51,655 nucleotides of DNA from Chthoniobacteraceae bacterium. GTDB lineage: Bacteria > Verrucomicrobiota > Verrucomicrobiia > Chthoniobacterales > Chthoniobacteraceae. How positions within the stretch are numbered: the stretch's first letter is position 1; every line of letters starts with the position of its first letter. The position numbers were made by a program, and so were the translations under genes. The stretch spans positions 1-51,655 of the forward strand of contig CANIWM010000040.1 in assembly GCA_947471505.1 (NCBI GenBank), read 5' to 3'. This document shows, in pieces, positions 15,401 through 22,696 of this stretch. The notes beneath the pieces were generated by a model, which was not told where the DNA came from, did not search any database, and saw only the letters and a program-made list of their open reading frames with translations.

Positions 15401-15481
15401 CGCAGCCAAAATCGCACGCGCCTCTTTCATCGCCTGCCAGCCTCCGGCATCGGCGAGCAGCTTATCGGAAAGCGGGAGCAT
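12467..15481 (-). CDS. SWIM zinc finger Snf2/SWI2 family helicase
   Basis: The 1004-residue protein has a SWIM zinc-binding motif near the N-terminus (ICTCM..CAH; Cys67, Cys69, Cys79, His81) and a long middle region without clear motifs. The Snf2 ATPase follows: ILADEMGLGKTLQALAFL (motif I, about residue 574), LLDEAQHIKN (motif II, about 665), LTGTPMENS (III), VLVFSQF, then LISLKAGGTGLNLTAADTVI and TDRAHRIGQ (VI, about 947). Members of this bacterial family are putative ATP-driven DNA translocases of unknown role. The ATG at 15481 overlaps the lgt stop as TGATG, so the genes are coupled. An in-frame TTG lies one codon upstream. The reading frame is uninterrupted. Confidence 0.93.
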   Translation of the reverse strand: MLPLSDKLLADAGGWQAMKEARAILAAERVRDARYEPPELAGFVRGAETEFRSGLRIKSKTDIENICTCMESRRWGRICAHSLAVGLAVLAPPKVVAAPTVVVAAPKAAMFSETEGEPCALAIILPPNFAAAWEKDAVMCVVEAQGRPFSTLDPQRTYRVDAADFALGPRLLAVMGKPLAMLTLRRNEFAELLRVLVGHPRVTFGRATAVQVKDDAPRLALRVRRESGGLVLAVEAPPLLLGATAAWTLDGATFTAVAPGLPAPYLRLLQGALTIPADAAEGFLARELPMLAQFFDVEGDVAAEAVVVPEARFAVFIEGSLNHLTARLDAIYGERKVTLDATGEALAKFARNRAAEQSAVARLNVCGFTGPSAQGEFVLRGERGILGFFASHLPRLQREWSVTIGERFEHVTRDVERVSPRVEVISSGEQWFDLRYELASPSGERFSGADIARLLQGGQSFVKKGGKIAVFDGALLDEFEHVLRDSAPRQLTPGTYRLDRKQAGTLDLFASENGVNVAGQGTWRQWATATRNLETLKPVPLGTLEGILRPYQKHGVAWLHFLSQNGLAGILADEMGLGKTLQALAFLRTLRGTGPSIIVCPSSLIFNWQAEAARWTPELRVHALEGGRRDFAGIAAADLVITSYPLLRRDVDKYRGIEFAAALLDEAQHIKNPDSQNAQSATALRARHRFVLTGTPMENSVRDIWSLMHFLMPGYLGTREDFRERTERPMQTDPAGPEAARLRRRIQPFMLRRTKKTAAADLPEKIEQVAYCELTPTQRGIYTALAAATRTKLADLAAEKNAGKARMLMLTALLRLRQAACDARLLGMENPPSAEDASAKLELLTELLSSAIDGGNRVLVFSQFVAMLTGIRERLAAQEIEYCYLDGSTKDRGAEVARFQNGTAPVFLISLKAGGTGLNLTAADTVIHFDPWWNPAVEAQATDRAHRIGQRKVVTSYKLIARDTVEEKILALQAKKRAATAAAIESEEPIMDGLSMGEIEELLR

Positions 15482-16389
15482 CAACGCTGATCTGCCTTTT
15501 CATACTGCCGCGCACGGAGGCCCGCGACGAGGAAGGCGATGCCGATGCCGAAGAAGTACAGGGAGAGCGTCTGCCCGGCGGAGAGGCTGCCCATTTTCCA
15601 CGCGGGGTCGGGGACGCGGTAGATTTCGCCGAGGATGCGGAGTGCGGCGTAGAGGATAAAGAAGAGCCCGGTGAGCACGCCGCGCGGCATCCGAAACCGG
15701 GTGCGGAGTGTGTAGAGGATGGCGAAGAGGACGACGCCTTCGAGGAAGGCTTCGTAGAGCTGGGAGGGGTGGCGGGCGGGGAGCACGTCGGCGATGCGCT
15801 GGGCGAGTGCGGGGTCGTGGCGGGCGGCTTCGATGATGGCGCTGGGGTCGCCGCCGCCGAGGGCTTCCATGGCGTCGGAGTTTTCGTGGAGTTCAGACGC
15901 GAATTTTACGCCCCACGGTTTGTCGGTGATGTGGCCGTAGAGTTCGCCGTTCCAGAAGTTCGCGCAGCGGACGAGGAAGAGACCCATCGGCGCGGTGACG
16001 CAGAGGGAGTCGCCGATGCTCGTCCACGAGACGCGCCAGAGCCGCGAGAGGATGAAGGTGACGAGGACGATGCCGTAGATGCCGCCGTGGCTGGCCATGC
16101 CGCCGTTTTGCACCTCAAACATCCACCACGGGCTCTCGTGCGTTTGGTAGCGCCCATACCACAGAATCCAGCCGAGTCGCCCGCCGAGGAGGACGCCGAA
16201 GAGCCCGGTGTAAGTGATGAAGTCGGCGACTTTTTCCGGCGCGAGGTCGGTGTATCCACGCTGGGCGAGCTTCTTGTAGAGCCAGTGAACGAGGAGCGCG
16301 GAGACGACGTAGGAGAGCCCATACCAGCGCGGCCCGTAGCTGCCGATGCGAAAGACGAAGGGATCGAAGTTATTGAGAAATGCGAGCAT
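15481..16389 (-). CDS. lgt: Prolipoprotein diacylglyceryl transferase
   Basis: The 302-residue membrane protein shows the Lgt pattern: GLFGVLLGGRLGWILWYGRY, GGMASHGGIYG with the essential His, and the signature FLVRCANFWNGELYGHITDKPWGVKF with its Arg and Asn. RHPSQLYEAFLEG is seen near the C-terminus. Lgt transfers diacylglycerol from phosphatidylglycerol to the lipobox Cys. There is an extra stretch of about 25 residues (ELHENSDAMEALGGGDPSAI) between the signature and RHPSQ, of a length seen in some Verrucomicrobia/Planctomycetes members. The stop overlaps the helicase start, and the PilT-like gene lies about 55 bp further along the same strand (ending at 16444). Confidence 0.95.
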   Translation of the reverse strand: MLAFLNNFDPFVFRIGSYGPRWYGLSYVVSALLVHWLYKKLAQRGYTDLAPEKVADFITYTGLFGVLLGGRLGWILWYGRYQTHESPWWMFEVQNGGMASHGGIYGIVLVTFILSRLWRVSWTSIGDSLCVTAPMGLFLVRCANFWNGELYGHITDKPWGVKFASELHENSDAMEALGGGDPSAIIEAARHDPALAQRIADVLPARHPSQLYEAFLEGVVLFAILYTLRTRFRMPRGVLTGLFFILYAALRILGEIYRVPDPAWKMGSLSAGQTLSLYFFGIGIAFLVAGLRARQYEKADQR

Positions 16390-16443
16390 GAGAGCGCTGC
16401 TGTGTATCGCTCAACGCTCAAGCATCAACTCTCAACTCCCACT

Positions 16444-18081
16444 CTATTGCTTGAGCTTGAGCCCGCCGAGCGATGCGGGCTCGGGATGCGCGGCGCCGGA
16501 TCGGGCGACTAGCCCCGCGGTCTCGCGAGCCTCCGGTCCGGAGCCCGGCGAGGGGGTGACGGGCTCGGGCTTCGGCGCCTCGCCGTGCTCGCCGCGCAGT
16601 TTGAAGCCGTCCGTCGTCGTCTTGTCGCGGCCTGTGCGTTTGAGGATGCTGTCGATCATTTGGCGCATCCGATTTTTGCTCACGGAGAGGAGCATCGCGG
16701 TCTCCTCGGTGATGAGGTCTTTTTCAAACGCTTCGCAAAGACTTTGCTCGAACGTACACCAGCCTTCCTGTCGCGAATGGGCGATGATGTCGTTGTAAGT
16801 GCGGTTCTCGTTTTCTCCGAGCTGGATGGCTTCGCGGGAGCGCAGGTTGCTGCCCATGATCTCGGGCACCATCAGCCGCCCGCCGCCGATCTTCGGCGCG
16901 AGTCGCTGGCTGCACACCCAGCGCAGGGTCTCGGCGAGGCGCTCGCGCACTTGGCTTTCTTCCTCTTTTGAAAACATGCCGAGCACGCGATTGATCGCTT
17001 GCCCCGCGCTGATGGTGTGGAGCGTGGAATAGACGACGTGGCCCGTCTCCGCCGCAGTGAGCGCGATCTCCATCGTCTCACGGTCGCGGATTTCACCGAC
17101 GAGGATGACCTTGGGCGCTTGGCGCAGCGCGGCGCGGAGGCCCATGGAGAAGGTGGAGAAGTCCTTGCCCATCTCGCGCTGGCAAAAGGTGGCGCTCTTG
17201 TGCGGGTGGAGAAACTCGACGGGGTCTTCGAGCGTGACGATGTGGGCGCTCATCGTCTCATTCATCTCGTTCAGCATCGCGGCGAGTGTGGTCGTCTTGC
17301 CCGAGCCCGTTGCGCCGGTGACGAAGACAAGGCCGGTCTTTTCCTTGATGATCTGCTGGAAGACGGGCGGCAATTTGAGGTCCGCCATGCTGGGGATTTT
17401 CGTGTTCAGCTTGCGCAGCACCATCGCGAAGGAGGCCTTCTGCTTGAAGATGTTCACGCGAAACCGCGCGAGCCCTTCGACAGAATACGAGCAGTCGCAG
17501 GAGCCGGTGTTTTTCAAATCATCGAGCAATCGCTGCGAGGTGCCGACGATGGTGCGAGCAAGCCCTTCCGTGTGCTGCGGCTGGAACCCGGCGCTGAATT
17601 GCGTGCCGTCCACGGGGATGAGCTTGCCGAAATTCTCCACCTGCGGCGGACGCCCGACGACGAAGAACAAGTCGCTCACGCCCTCACCGAGCGAGAGCAT
17701 TTTGCGAAGCAGATCATCAATGGGCAGCGGGTGCGAATTGAAAACAGGCCCAGCCGCACCGATGCCACTGGTCGATACAGTCACCGCCGCAACATGCGCC
17801 GGAGTTGGAGCGTGGACGGGGGGCGCAGCATGCAACGGCGCATGCACAGGCGCAGGCGCAACTCGTGGTGCAGCCACTGGAATATCCAACGGAATGTCCG
17901 CTGGAGCGGGTTCGTCAATCTCCGGCAGCTCTTCGATCGCTCCGAAATCCAACGCAATCTCTGGCCCTCGTTGAGCACTTGGCGCTGTCGGCGCGAGGTG
18001 CCCGCTCATCGTGAGAGGGCGTGGAGGAACGCCCGTGGCGGTGGAAGGTTTGATACGACCTGATTCATCATAGAGCGGCAT
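16444..18081 (-). CDS. PilT-like type IV pilus retraction ATPase, extended N-terminus
   Basis: The 545-residue protein has an N-terminal Pro/Ala-rich low-complexity region of about 115 residues. A PilT core follows: DDLLRKMLSLGEGVSDLFFV, the Walker A GATGSGKTTTLAAML, the Asp box around IVTLEDPVEFLHPHKSATFCQ, Walker B with ILVGEIRDRETMEIALTAAETGHVV, and the His box VYSTLHTISAGQAINRV. The C-terminal AIRNLIRE motif of PilT is not obvious, and the C-terminal 55 residues are Pro/Glu-rich. PilT hexamers disassemble type IV pili, but no pilus genes lie beside it. The ATG at 18081 is chosen over a TTG four codons upstream. Confidence 0.85.
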   Translation of the reverse strand: MPLYDESGRIKPSTATGVPPRPLTMSGHLAPTAPSAQRGPEIALDFGAIEELPEIDEPAPADIPLDIPVAAPRVAPAPVHAPLHAAPPVHAPTPAHVAAVTVSTSGIGAAGPVFNSHPLPIDDLLRKMLSLGEGVSDLFFVVGRPPQVENFGKLIPVDGTQFSAGFQPQHTEGLARTIVGTSQRLLDDLKNTGSCDCSYSVEGLARFRVNIFKQKASFAMVLRKLNTKIPSMADLKLPPVFQQIIKEKTGLVFVTGATGSGKTTTLAAMLNEMNETMSAHIVTLEDPVEFLHPHKSATFCQREMGKDFSTFSMGLRAALRQAPKVILVGEIRDRETMEIALTAAETGHVVYSTLHTISAGQAINRVLGMFSKEEESQVRERLAETLRWVCSQRLAPKIGGGRLMVPEIMGSNLRSREAIQLGENENRTYNDIIAHSRQEGWCTFEQSLCEAFEKDLITEETAMLLSVSKNRMRQMIDSILKRTGRDKTTTDGFKLRGEHGEAPKPEPVTPSPGSGPEARETAGLVARSGAAHPEPASLGGLKLKQ

Positions 18082-18167
18082 AGTAAGCTGCAAACAGAGG
18101 CAGCTTTCATACCAGTGAGCCCAAATTGATTCTTGTCACAGGCGGCCCCCATGCCTCCTCTCCCGCC

Positions 18168-19577
18168 ATGATCCGCATCCTGTTTTTCCTTCTCGCCTGC
18201 CTACTCCCCCTCCGCGCCGAACTCGCGGGACGGCGGCCCAATATCATTTTCATCCTCACCGACGACCAAGGCTACGGCGACCTCTCGGTACATGGAAACC
18301 CCATCCTGAAGACGCCGAACCTCGATCACCTTCATGGCGAAAGTGTGCGGTTCACGGATTTCCACGTCTCTCCGACTTGCGCGCCGACTCGCTCGGCGCT
18401 GCTCACGGGGCGGCACGAGTTTCGCAACGGCATCACCCACACCATCCACGAGCGCGAACGCCTCACGCCCGATGCCGTGACGCTGGCGCAAGTGCTCAAG
18501 GGCGCGGGCTACGCGACGGGGATCTTCGGCAAGTGGCATCTCGGCGACGAGCCCGCCTACTGGCCCAGCGCGCGAGGGTTCGACGAGATGTTCATCCACG
18601 GCGCAGGCGGCATCGGCCAGACGTTCCCCGGCACCTGCGGCGATGCGCCGGGCAACACGTATTTCGATCCGGCGATTTTGCACAACGGGACTTTTGAAAA
18701 GACCCACGGCTTCTGCACGGACGTGTTCTTCGAGCAGGCGACAAAATGGATCGCCGCCACGAAAGGCAAGCAGCCCTTCTACGCCCACATCTCCACGAAC
18801 GCGCCCCACGCGCCCTACACCGCGAAGCCCGAAGATGCGGCGCGCTACGAAGGGCTCGTAGATAAACCGACAGCGGGCTTCTTCGGGATGATTCACAACA
18901 TCGACGAGAACGTGGGCCGCCTCGTCGCGAAGCTCTCGGAGTGGGGCATCGAGCGCGATACGCTCGTCATTTTCATGAACGACAACGGCACAGCCCAAGG
19001 CAGCAAAGTCTTCAACGCCGGGATGCGTGGCGCGAAGGTGACACCGTGGCTGGGCGGCACGCGGGCGTGTTCGTTCTGGCGCTGGCCGGGCACGCTGACT
19101 GCCGGAGACCGCCCGCAACTCACCGCGCACATTGATTTCTTCCCTACGCTCGCAGAGCTCGCCGCCGCAAAGCCCGACACGAAAGTGAGCGCGCAAGTGG
19201 AAGGCCGCAGTCTCCTCCCGCTGCTGGAAAAAGCCGACGCCGCATGGCCAGAGCGCACGCTCTTTACCCACTCGGGGCGTTGGGCTGCTGGTGCCGCGCC
19301 GAGCACGGGGAAATACGTGAACTGCTCCGTGCGCACCCCGCGCTGGCATCTCGTGAACCTCGGGCCGAAATGGCAGCTCTTCGACGTGCAGGCCGACTAC
19401 GGCGAGCAGACAAACGTCGCCGACGCGCAGCCGCAAGTCGTCGCCGAGATGTCCGCCGCATACGAGAAATGGTGGGACAGCGTGCAGCCGCAACTCGTGA
19501 ACGAAAACGCGCCCGTGCCCGCCGTGAACCCATTCAAAGCACTTTACTGGAAGCAATTCGGCGGCGGGCCGAAATAG
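18168..19577 (+). CDS. Secreted formylglycine-dependent sulfatase
   Basis: The 469-residue precursor has a signal peptide (MIRILFFLLACLLPLRAELA). The sulfatase fold follows: NIIFILTDDQGYGDLS with the metal-binding Asp pair, then PTCAPTRSALLTGRHEFRNG, where CAPTR is the CxPxR motif whose Cys is converted to formylglycine. GIFGKWHLGD, PFYAHISTNAPHAPY and the metal site VIFMNDNGTAQG are also seen. It would cleave sulfate esters from an organic substrate, often a sulfated polysaccharide in this phylum, but the substrate cannot be read. The start ATG 18168 gives a proper signal peptide. The gene is convergent with the prepilin-like gene, 2 bp away. Confidence 0.92.
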   Translation: MIRILFFLLACLLPLRAELAGRRPNIIFILTDDQGYGDLSVHGNPILKTPNLDHLHGESVRFTDFHVSPTCAPTRSALLTGRHEFRNGITHTIHERERLTPDAVTLAQVLKGAGYATGIFGKWHLGDEPAYWPSARGFDEMFIHGAGGIGQTFPGTCGDAPGNTYFDPAILHNGTFEKTHGFCTDVFFEQATKWIAATKGKQPFYAHISTNAPHAPYTAKPEDAARYEGLVDKPTAGFFGMIHNIDENVGRLVAKLSEWGIERDTLVIFMNDNGTAQGSKVFNAGMRGAKVTPWLGGTRACSFWRWPGTLTAGDRPQLTAHIDFFPTLAELAAAKPDTKVSAQVEGRSLLPLLEKADAAWPERTLFTHSGRWAAGAAPSTGKYVNCSVRTPRWHLVNLGPKWQLFDVQADYGEQTNVADAQPQVVAEMSAAYEKWWDSVQPQLVNENAPVPAVNPFKALYWKQFGGGPK

Positions 19578-19579
19578 AT

Positions 19580-20443
19580 CTAGTCCTCCAGCTTCCGGCG
19601 AGGGTTCCAGTATCCGTTCTCCACTTCCGGCCCGACCCAGCCGAGCGAGTTTTTGCCCTCATCGCCGCCGTAGTAATTTTTGCCGCTGCCGAGCCGCTTG
19701 GGCAGTTCCGGCGAGGCGTGGCCATCGCACCAGACGACGTTCGCTTTGCCCCCGTGGCGAAAGTGGACGCTCGGCGAGAGGGGCCCGGCGAGCCTGCCAT
19801 TGGGCGCGACCCATTGATATGGCTCGGCGTAGGGATACTCCTGCACGCCGTCCTCTCGGGCCAGCGCCGTGTCGGCAAACATCAGCGTCCGCTCCGGGCG
19901 CGGGATGTTGTTCATATTCTCGCCCTCCCATTTATTGCGCGGCGTGCCACCGATATAAATGGCGTTGTAGCCGTAGCCGCCGGAGCCGTTTTCAAAGCTC
20001 TCTTTGCCGGAGAGGAACTGCTGGAAAGTCGGGCATTCCTTCACCCGCCCATCGCGCCCGAGATACGGAGCGAGCGGCCCTTGCGTGGCGTCGAACTTCT
20101 CGCTCACGCTGCTCCGTGAGCCGTGCCAGCGCACTTTGTTGCTCTTCTCCTGCGCGTAACAGTACTGCCCGTTGTGCTCGCCCGCATAACGTCCGTTCGC
20201 CTCAGCGAGAGAGCGCAGATTGCCGAGACACTTCGCCGCGCCCGCCGACTCGCGCGCACTTTTCACGGCGCTGAAAATGAGCGCGGCCACGATAGAGATG
20301 ATCGCGATGACCACGAGCAGTTCGACCAACGTGAACGCAGCGCCGTTGCTGCGACGCCCTCGTCGCAGTAAGTGCCTGCGACGCCCCGTCGCACAGGGGG
20401 GACAACGGCGACGAGGCGTCGCAGCTACGTCCCGCGCCTTCAT
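19580..20443 (-). CDS. Prepilin-like protein with type IV methylation motif
   Basis: The 287-residue protein has FTLVELLVVIAIISIVAALI, the class III prepilin signature with the conserved Glu at +5. The globular domain that follows is of the verrucomicrobial/planctomycete type, ending with HFRHGGKANVVWCDGHASP (the H-x9-DG motif). The residue before the cleaved Phe is Ala rather than Gly. The leader is unusually long (about 35 residues) and Arg-rich, because a REP-like palindrome lies in the coding sequence at 20345-20427. The start overlaps the PEP-CTERM gene's stop as ATGA, which supports MKARDV as the true start and places the gene third in a cobalamin riboswitch operon. Confidence 0.85.
   Translation of the reverse strand: MKARDVAATPRRRCPPCATGRRRHLLRRGRRSNGAAFTLVELLVVIAIISIVAALIFSAVKSARESAGAAKCLGNLRSLAEANGRYAGEHNGQYCYAQEKSNKVRWHGSRSSVSEKFDATQGPLAPYLGRDGRVKECPTFQQFLSGKESFENGSGGYGYNAIYIGGTPRNKWEGENMNNIPRPERTLMFADTALAREDGVQEYPYAEPYQWVAPNGRLAGPLSPSVHFRHGGKANVVWCDGHASPELPKRLGSGKNYYGGDEGKNSLGWVGPEVENGYWNPRRKLED
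20345..20427. repeat. REP-like palindrome cluster inside the prepilin leader
   Basis: Three short hairpins of the type GCGACG-N-CGTCGC follow one another (at about 20350-20366, 20375-20391 and 20403-20423). The outer two are inverted. On the minus strand the right one starts GTAGCTGCGACGCCTCGTCG, a GTAG-headed REP. The cluster is translated as an Arg-rich stretch (RRRCPPCATGRRRHLLRRGR) ahead of the prepilin signature. Confidence 0.7.
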
Positions 20444-21240
20444 CTCCGGCGTCTCCGGCACAGCGCACCGAAGCCCGCCAGCAAAAGCCCGGCGCTCCCC
20501 GGCTCCGGCACCGCTTGGTGGATCACGCCGACTGCATCCAGATCAAAACCACCCGTCTCGAAGAACGTCGGCCACGGGTCGTTGATGATGCGGTTTTGCG
20601 AATCTCGCGTCGCATACGCCGGGTCGATGCTGCCGACAACATCCACGATGCGGACATGCGTGACGGCATTGACGTTCAGCCCCGCCGCCCCGCTCAGTTC
20701 GCCGAGGTCAAACGGCGTGCCGAAACCCGAGCGATACTTGCCCGCGAGGTTGTGGAGATTCGTCGGGTCGAGCAGCGAGAAGCTCCCCACTTGCGTCGCC
20801 GTCTGCGTTTGCGACAGCGCGCCGAAGCGGAAAAACGTCGAGCCGTCCGAGCTGACTTCGACGAACCCCAGCTCCAGAAAGCTGTCGCTCAACCCATTCT
20901 CAAACACCGCAAAGTCCGCGCCCGCGCCGTTCGTGATCGGCTTCGAGAAGGTGAGCGTGATCGAGCCGCCGTCGCCCAAACTGAGCACGGGCAAATTGTC
21001 CGCCACCGCATCGGATTGCCCGAGCACATCGAACGTCGTGCCCCAAGTCACATCGCCGCCATCCGGGTCCGTGATGTCCACAGGGCCGCGATCCAACTGC
21101 GACACGCCCGTCGCCCAGCCCTCGAAAATCCCCGAGTTATACGGGATCGCAGTCGAGCCGACTTGCCCCGCTGCGGGCGCGTAAGGCCCAGCAAACGCAG
21201 ACGCCGAACACGCGACGGACGCCAGCAGGAAAACCCTCAC
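20440..21240 (-). CDS. PEP-CTERM surface protein of the B12-locus type
   Basis: The 266-residue protein has a signal peptide (MRVFLLASVACSASAFAG) and a soluble beta-rich body. It ends with the PEP-CTERM signal VPEPGSAGLLLAGFGALC plus RRRRR, which directs exosortase cleavage and surface anchoring. The body contains SLGDGGSITLTFSKPITNGA, DFAVFENGL, FVEVSSDGSTFFRFGAL, THVRIVDVVGSIDP and GGFDLDAVGVIH. I recall very similar strings in surface proteins encoded next to BtuG in Bacteroidetes B12-uptake loci. This is a recalled resemblance, not a search result. GTG at 21240 overlaps the previous gene's stop (GTGA), and its own stop overlaps the next gene (ATGA). It lies downstream of a cobalamin riboswitch. 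Confidence 0.88.
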   Translation of the reverse strand: MRVFLLASVACSASAFAGPYAPAAGQVGSTAIPYNSGIFEGWATGVSQLDRGPVDITDPDGGDVTWGTTFDVLGQSDAVADNLPVLSLGDGGSITLTFSKPITNGAGADFAVFENGLSDSFLELGFVEVSSDGSTFFRFGALSQTQTATQVGSFSLLDPTNLHNLAGKYRSGFGTPFDLGELSGAAGLNVNAVTHVRIVDVVGSIDPAYATRDSQNRIINDPWPTFFETGGFDLDAVGVIHQAVPEPGSAGLLLAGFGALCRRRRR

Positions 21241-22175
21241 CCTTTCCGCCTCCGTGCGCCGAGCATCACCACCGCGAGCCCCAGCAATCCAGCCGTCGTC
21301 GGCTCCGGCACGACGCGGAAGATCGCGCTGCGATCTAATAGACTATAGTTCGTGACCGCCACGAACAGCCCCTCCGAATCCGACGCCATATTTCCAATCG
21401 TATTCGCGCTCGTCGCAATCGTGCTGCCCGTCCCCGGCGTGATGAAGTCCTGCACCGTGATTTGCGAAAAGTCCGAGCGGGCGAAAAAGCCGGGCTGTCC
21501 TTCCAGCGACTCGAAATACGCATTTCCGCTGTTCGCCTCATAAAGGTGCCCCGCATCCAGCGAGAGCCCGCCTGCATTCAGCTCCGCCGCCGTGTAGCGA
21601 TAGAGCCCCTTCGGCGCACTCGCGCGGCCATAAAAGAGCGATGTGCCGCCAAAGACGAGCGGCCCGGAGAAGTCCGATGAAGTCAGCACCGTTGTCGTCA
21701 CCCCCGTGGTCAAATCGAGCTTCATGATTTGATTTCCCGCGTATCCCGGATTCGCGGAGACCCAGCCGAAGCCGCCAGAAAAATCAATATCGTACGCCTT
21801 TTCGACGGTTCCCAAAGTCGAGACGGCACTCGTCCCAAGATCGAAGGTCCGCAGCGTATTTGCGGACGACTCTCCAAAGTAAAGTTTTCCGCCAAACTCC
21901 TTCACAAAGGAGCCGTAAGCGGACGTCCCGTAATCGAAAAGCACCGTCGGCGTCGCATAGCCGTCGAGCGCGCTGCGTCGCAAGAGCTGCGTGGACGCCG
22001 CACCGCGCTGGAGCAAGTAGTAGAGCGAGGTGCCCTCCACCTCGACCCCGGTGATGGATTGGCCCAAGTCAGTGCGGAATAGCTCCGTAGTCGGCAAGCC
22101 CGAGGTGAGCGATTGCGCGAAAGTTGGGACGATGGTGAATGCGAGCGCGAAGCCCGCGACGATGGTTTTTTTCAT
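21237..22175 (-). CDS. PEP-CTERM propeller-like surface protein under a cobalamin riboswitch
   Basis: The 312-residue protein has a signal peptide (MKKTIVAGFALAFTIVPTFA) and a body of repeated beta segments of about 40-50 residues (for example LYYLLQRGAASTQLLRRSAL and NQIMKLDLTTGVTTTVLTSS) that suggest a beta-propeller. It ends VPEPTTAGLLGLAVVMLGAR followed by RKG, a PEP-CTERM anchor. BtuG, a surface-exposed propeller of Bacteroides, captures cobalamin with very high affinity. The combination here of a propeller with a B12 riboswitch suggests an analogous, exosortase-anchored role, but that is inference. It is the first gene of a three-gene operon, with about 155 bp between the riboswitch and its ATG. 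Confidence 0.85.
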   Translation of the reverse strand: MKKTIVAGFALAFTIVPTFAQSLTSGLPTTELFRTDLGQSITGVEVEGTSLYYLLQRGAASTQLLRRSALDGYATPTVLFDYGTSAYGSFVKEFGGKLYFGESSANTLRTFDLGTSAVSTLGTVEKAYDIDFSGGFGWVSANPGYAGNQIMKLDLTTGVTTTVLTSSDFSGPLVFGGTSLFYGRASAPKGLYRYTAAELNAGGLSLDAGHLYEANSGNAYFESLEGQPGFFARSDFSQITVQDFITPGTGSTIATSANTIGNMASDSEGLFVAVTNYSLLDRSAIFRVVPEPTTAGLLGLAVVMLGARRRKG

Positions 22176-22330
22176 GTGTCGGTTGTTGTTGTCTATCGGT
22201 TGTTGGTTAGTTCACGAGAGACCCCAGACCACACGCCATGAAGGCAATGCGATGTTGAAAATCCCCCACTCTTCGTGATTGCGACGAAGTTTTCCCATCG
22301 CCCTGCGCAATGACGCGCACGACGACGAGT

Positions 22331-22521
22331 GAGACACCTCCGGGGAAATGTTCTGGCTTATGGCTTCCGGCACCCGTTCGTAGTCAAACGAGCGCACACC
22401 TTCTCCCCGCCTTCACCTCTGCCGAAGCAGAGATTGGCTGCCCTTGCGGGCCGGGAAGTCGTCACCAATTACAGCAGCGCGACTGCCTCCGAATGACACG
22501 GAGTTCCTTCACACCGGACGT
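22331..22521 (-). promoter_or_regulatory. Cobalamin (B12) riboswitch
   Basis: Read on the minus strand, the core matches the cobalamin aptamer: GGAA then CTCCGTGTCATTCGGAG, and GCAGTCGCGCTGCTGTAA, equivalent to the GGGAA / CCGGTG..TCCGG / GCTGTCGCGCAGCTGTAA pattern (22507-22469). Downstream are a GCAA tetraloop stem (22451-22440), a UUCG tetraloop stem (22432-22417), and the 3' box AAGCCAGAACATTTCC (about 22359-22344), equivalent to AGCCAGGAGACCTGCC. It ends with the P1 strand near CCGGAGG. It precedes the PEP-CTERM operon by 155 bp, the expected place for an expression platform. Adenosyl- or methylcobalamin would normally repress such an operon. I see nothing else in 22176-22330. Confidence 0.9.
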
Positions 22522-22644
22522 GATCTATATTTATTTCGCAAAGAACTGCCCGGATAAAAGCGGGCGACCCTCCACGTCACAAGGAGTTTTTCCCAAAGCT
22601 CCCGCCGCCGACGCCCCACCACCTCCCCCGCCGCCCGAAAACAC

Positions 22645-22682
22645 AAAAAGCCGGGAGCCCAGCACTGGACTCCCGGCTTTTT
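22645..22682 (-). terminator. Terminator after the second FN3-type gene
   Basis: A perfect stem AAAAAGCCGGGAG / CTCCCGGCTTTTT with a short interior is flanked by A and T runs and can act on either strand. It sits 15 bp past the stop of the minus-strand gene ending at 22697. Confidence 0.85.
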
Positions 22683-22696
22683 GGAAAAGCGGCGCG

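Noticed and set aside
19200-20119. 291-codon plus-strand ORF overlapping the sulfatase end
   Set aside because: Frame shadow of the sulfatase and prepilin genes. No recognisable motif.
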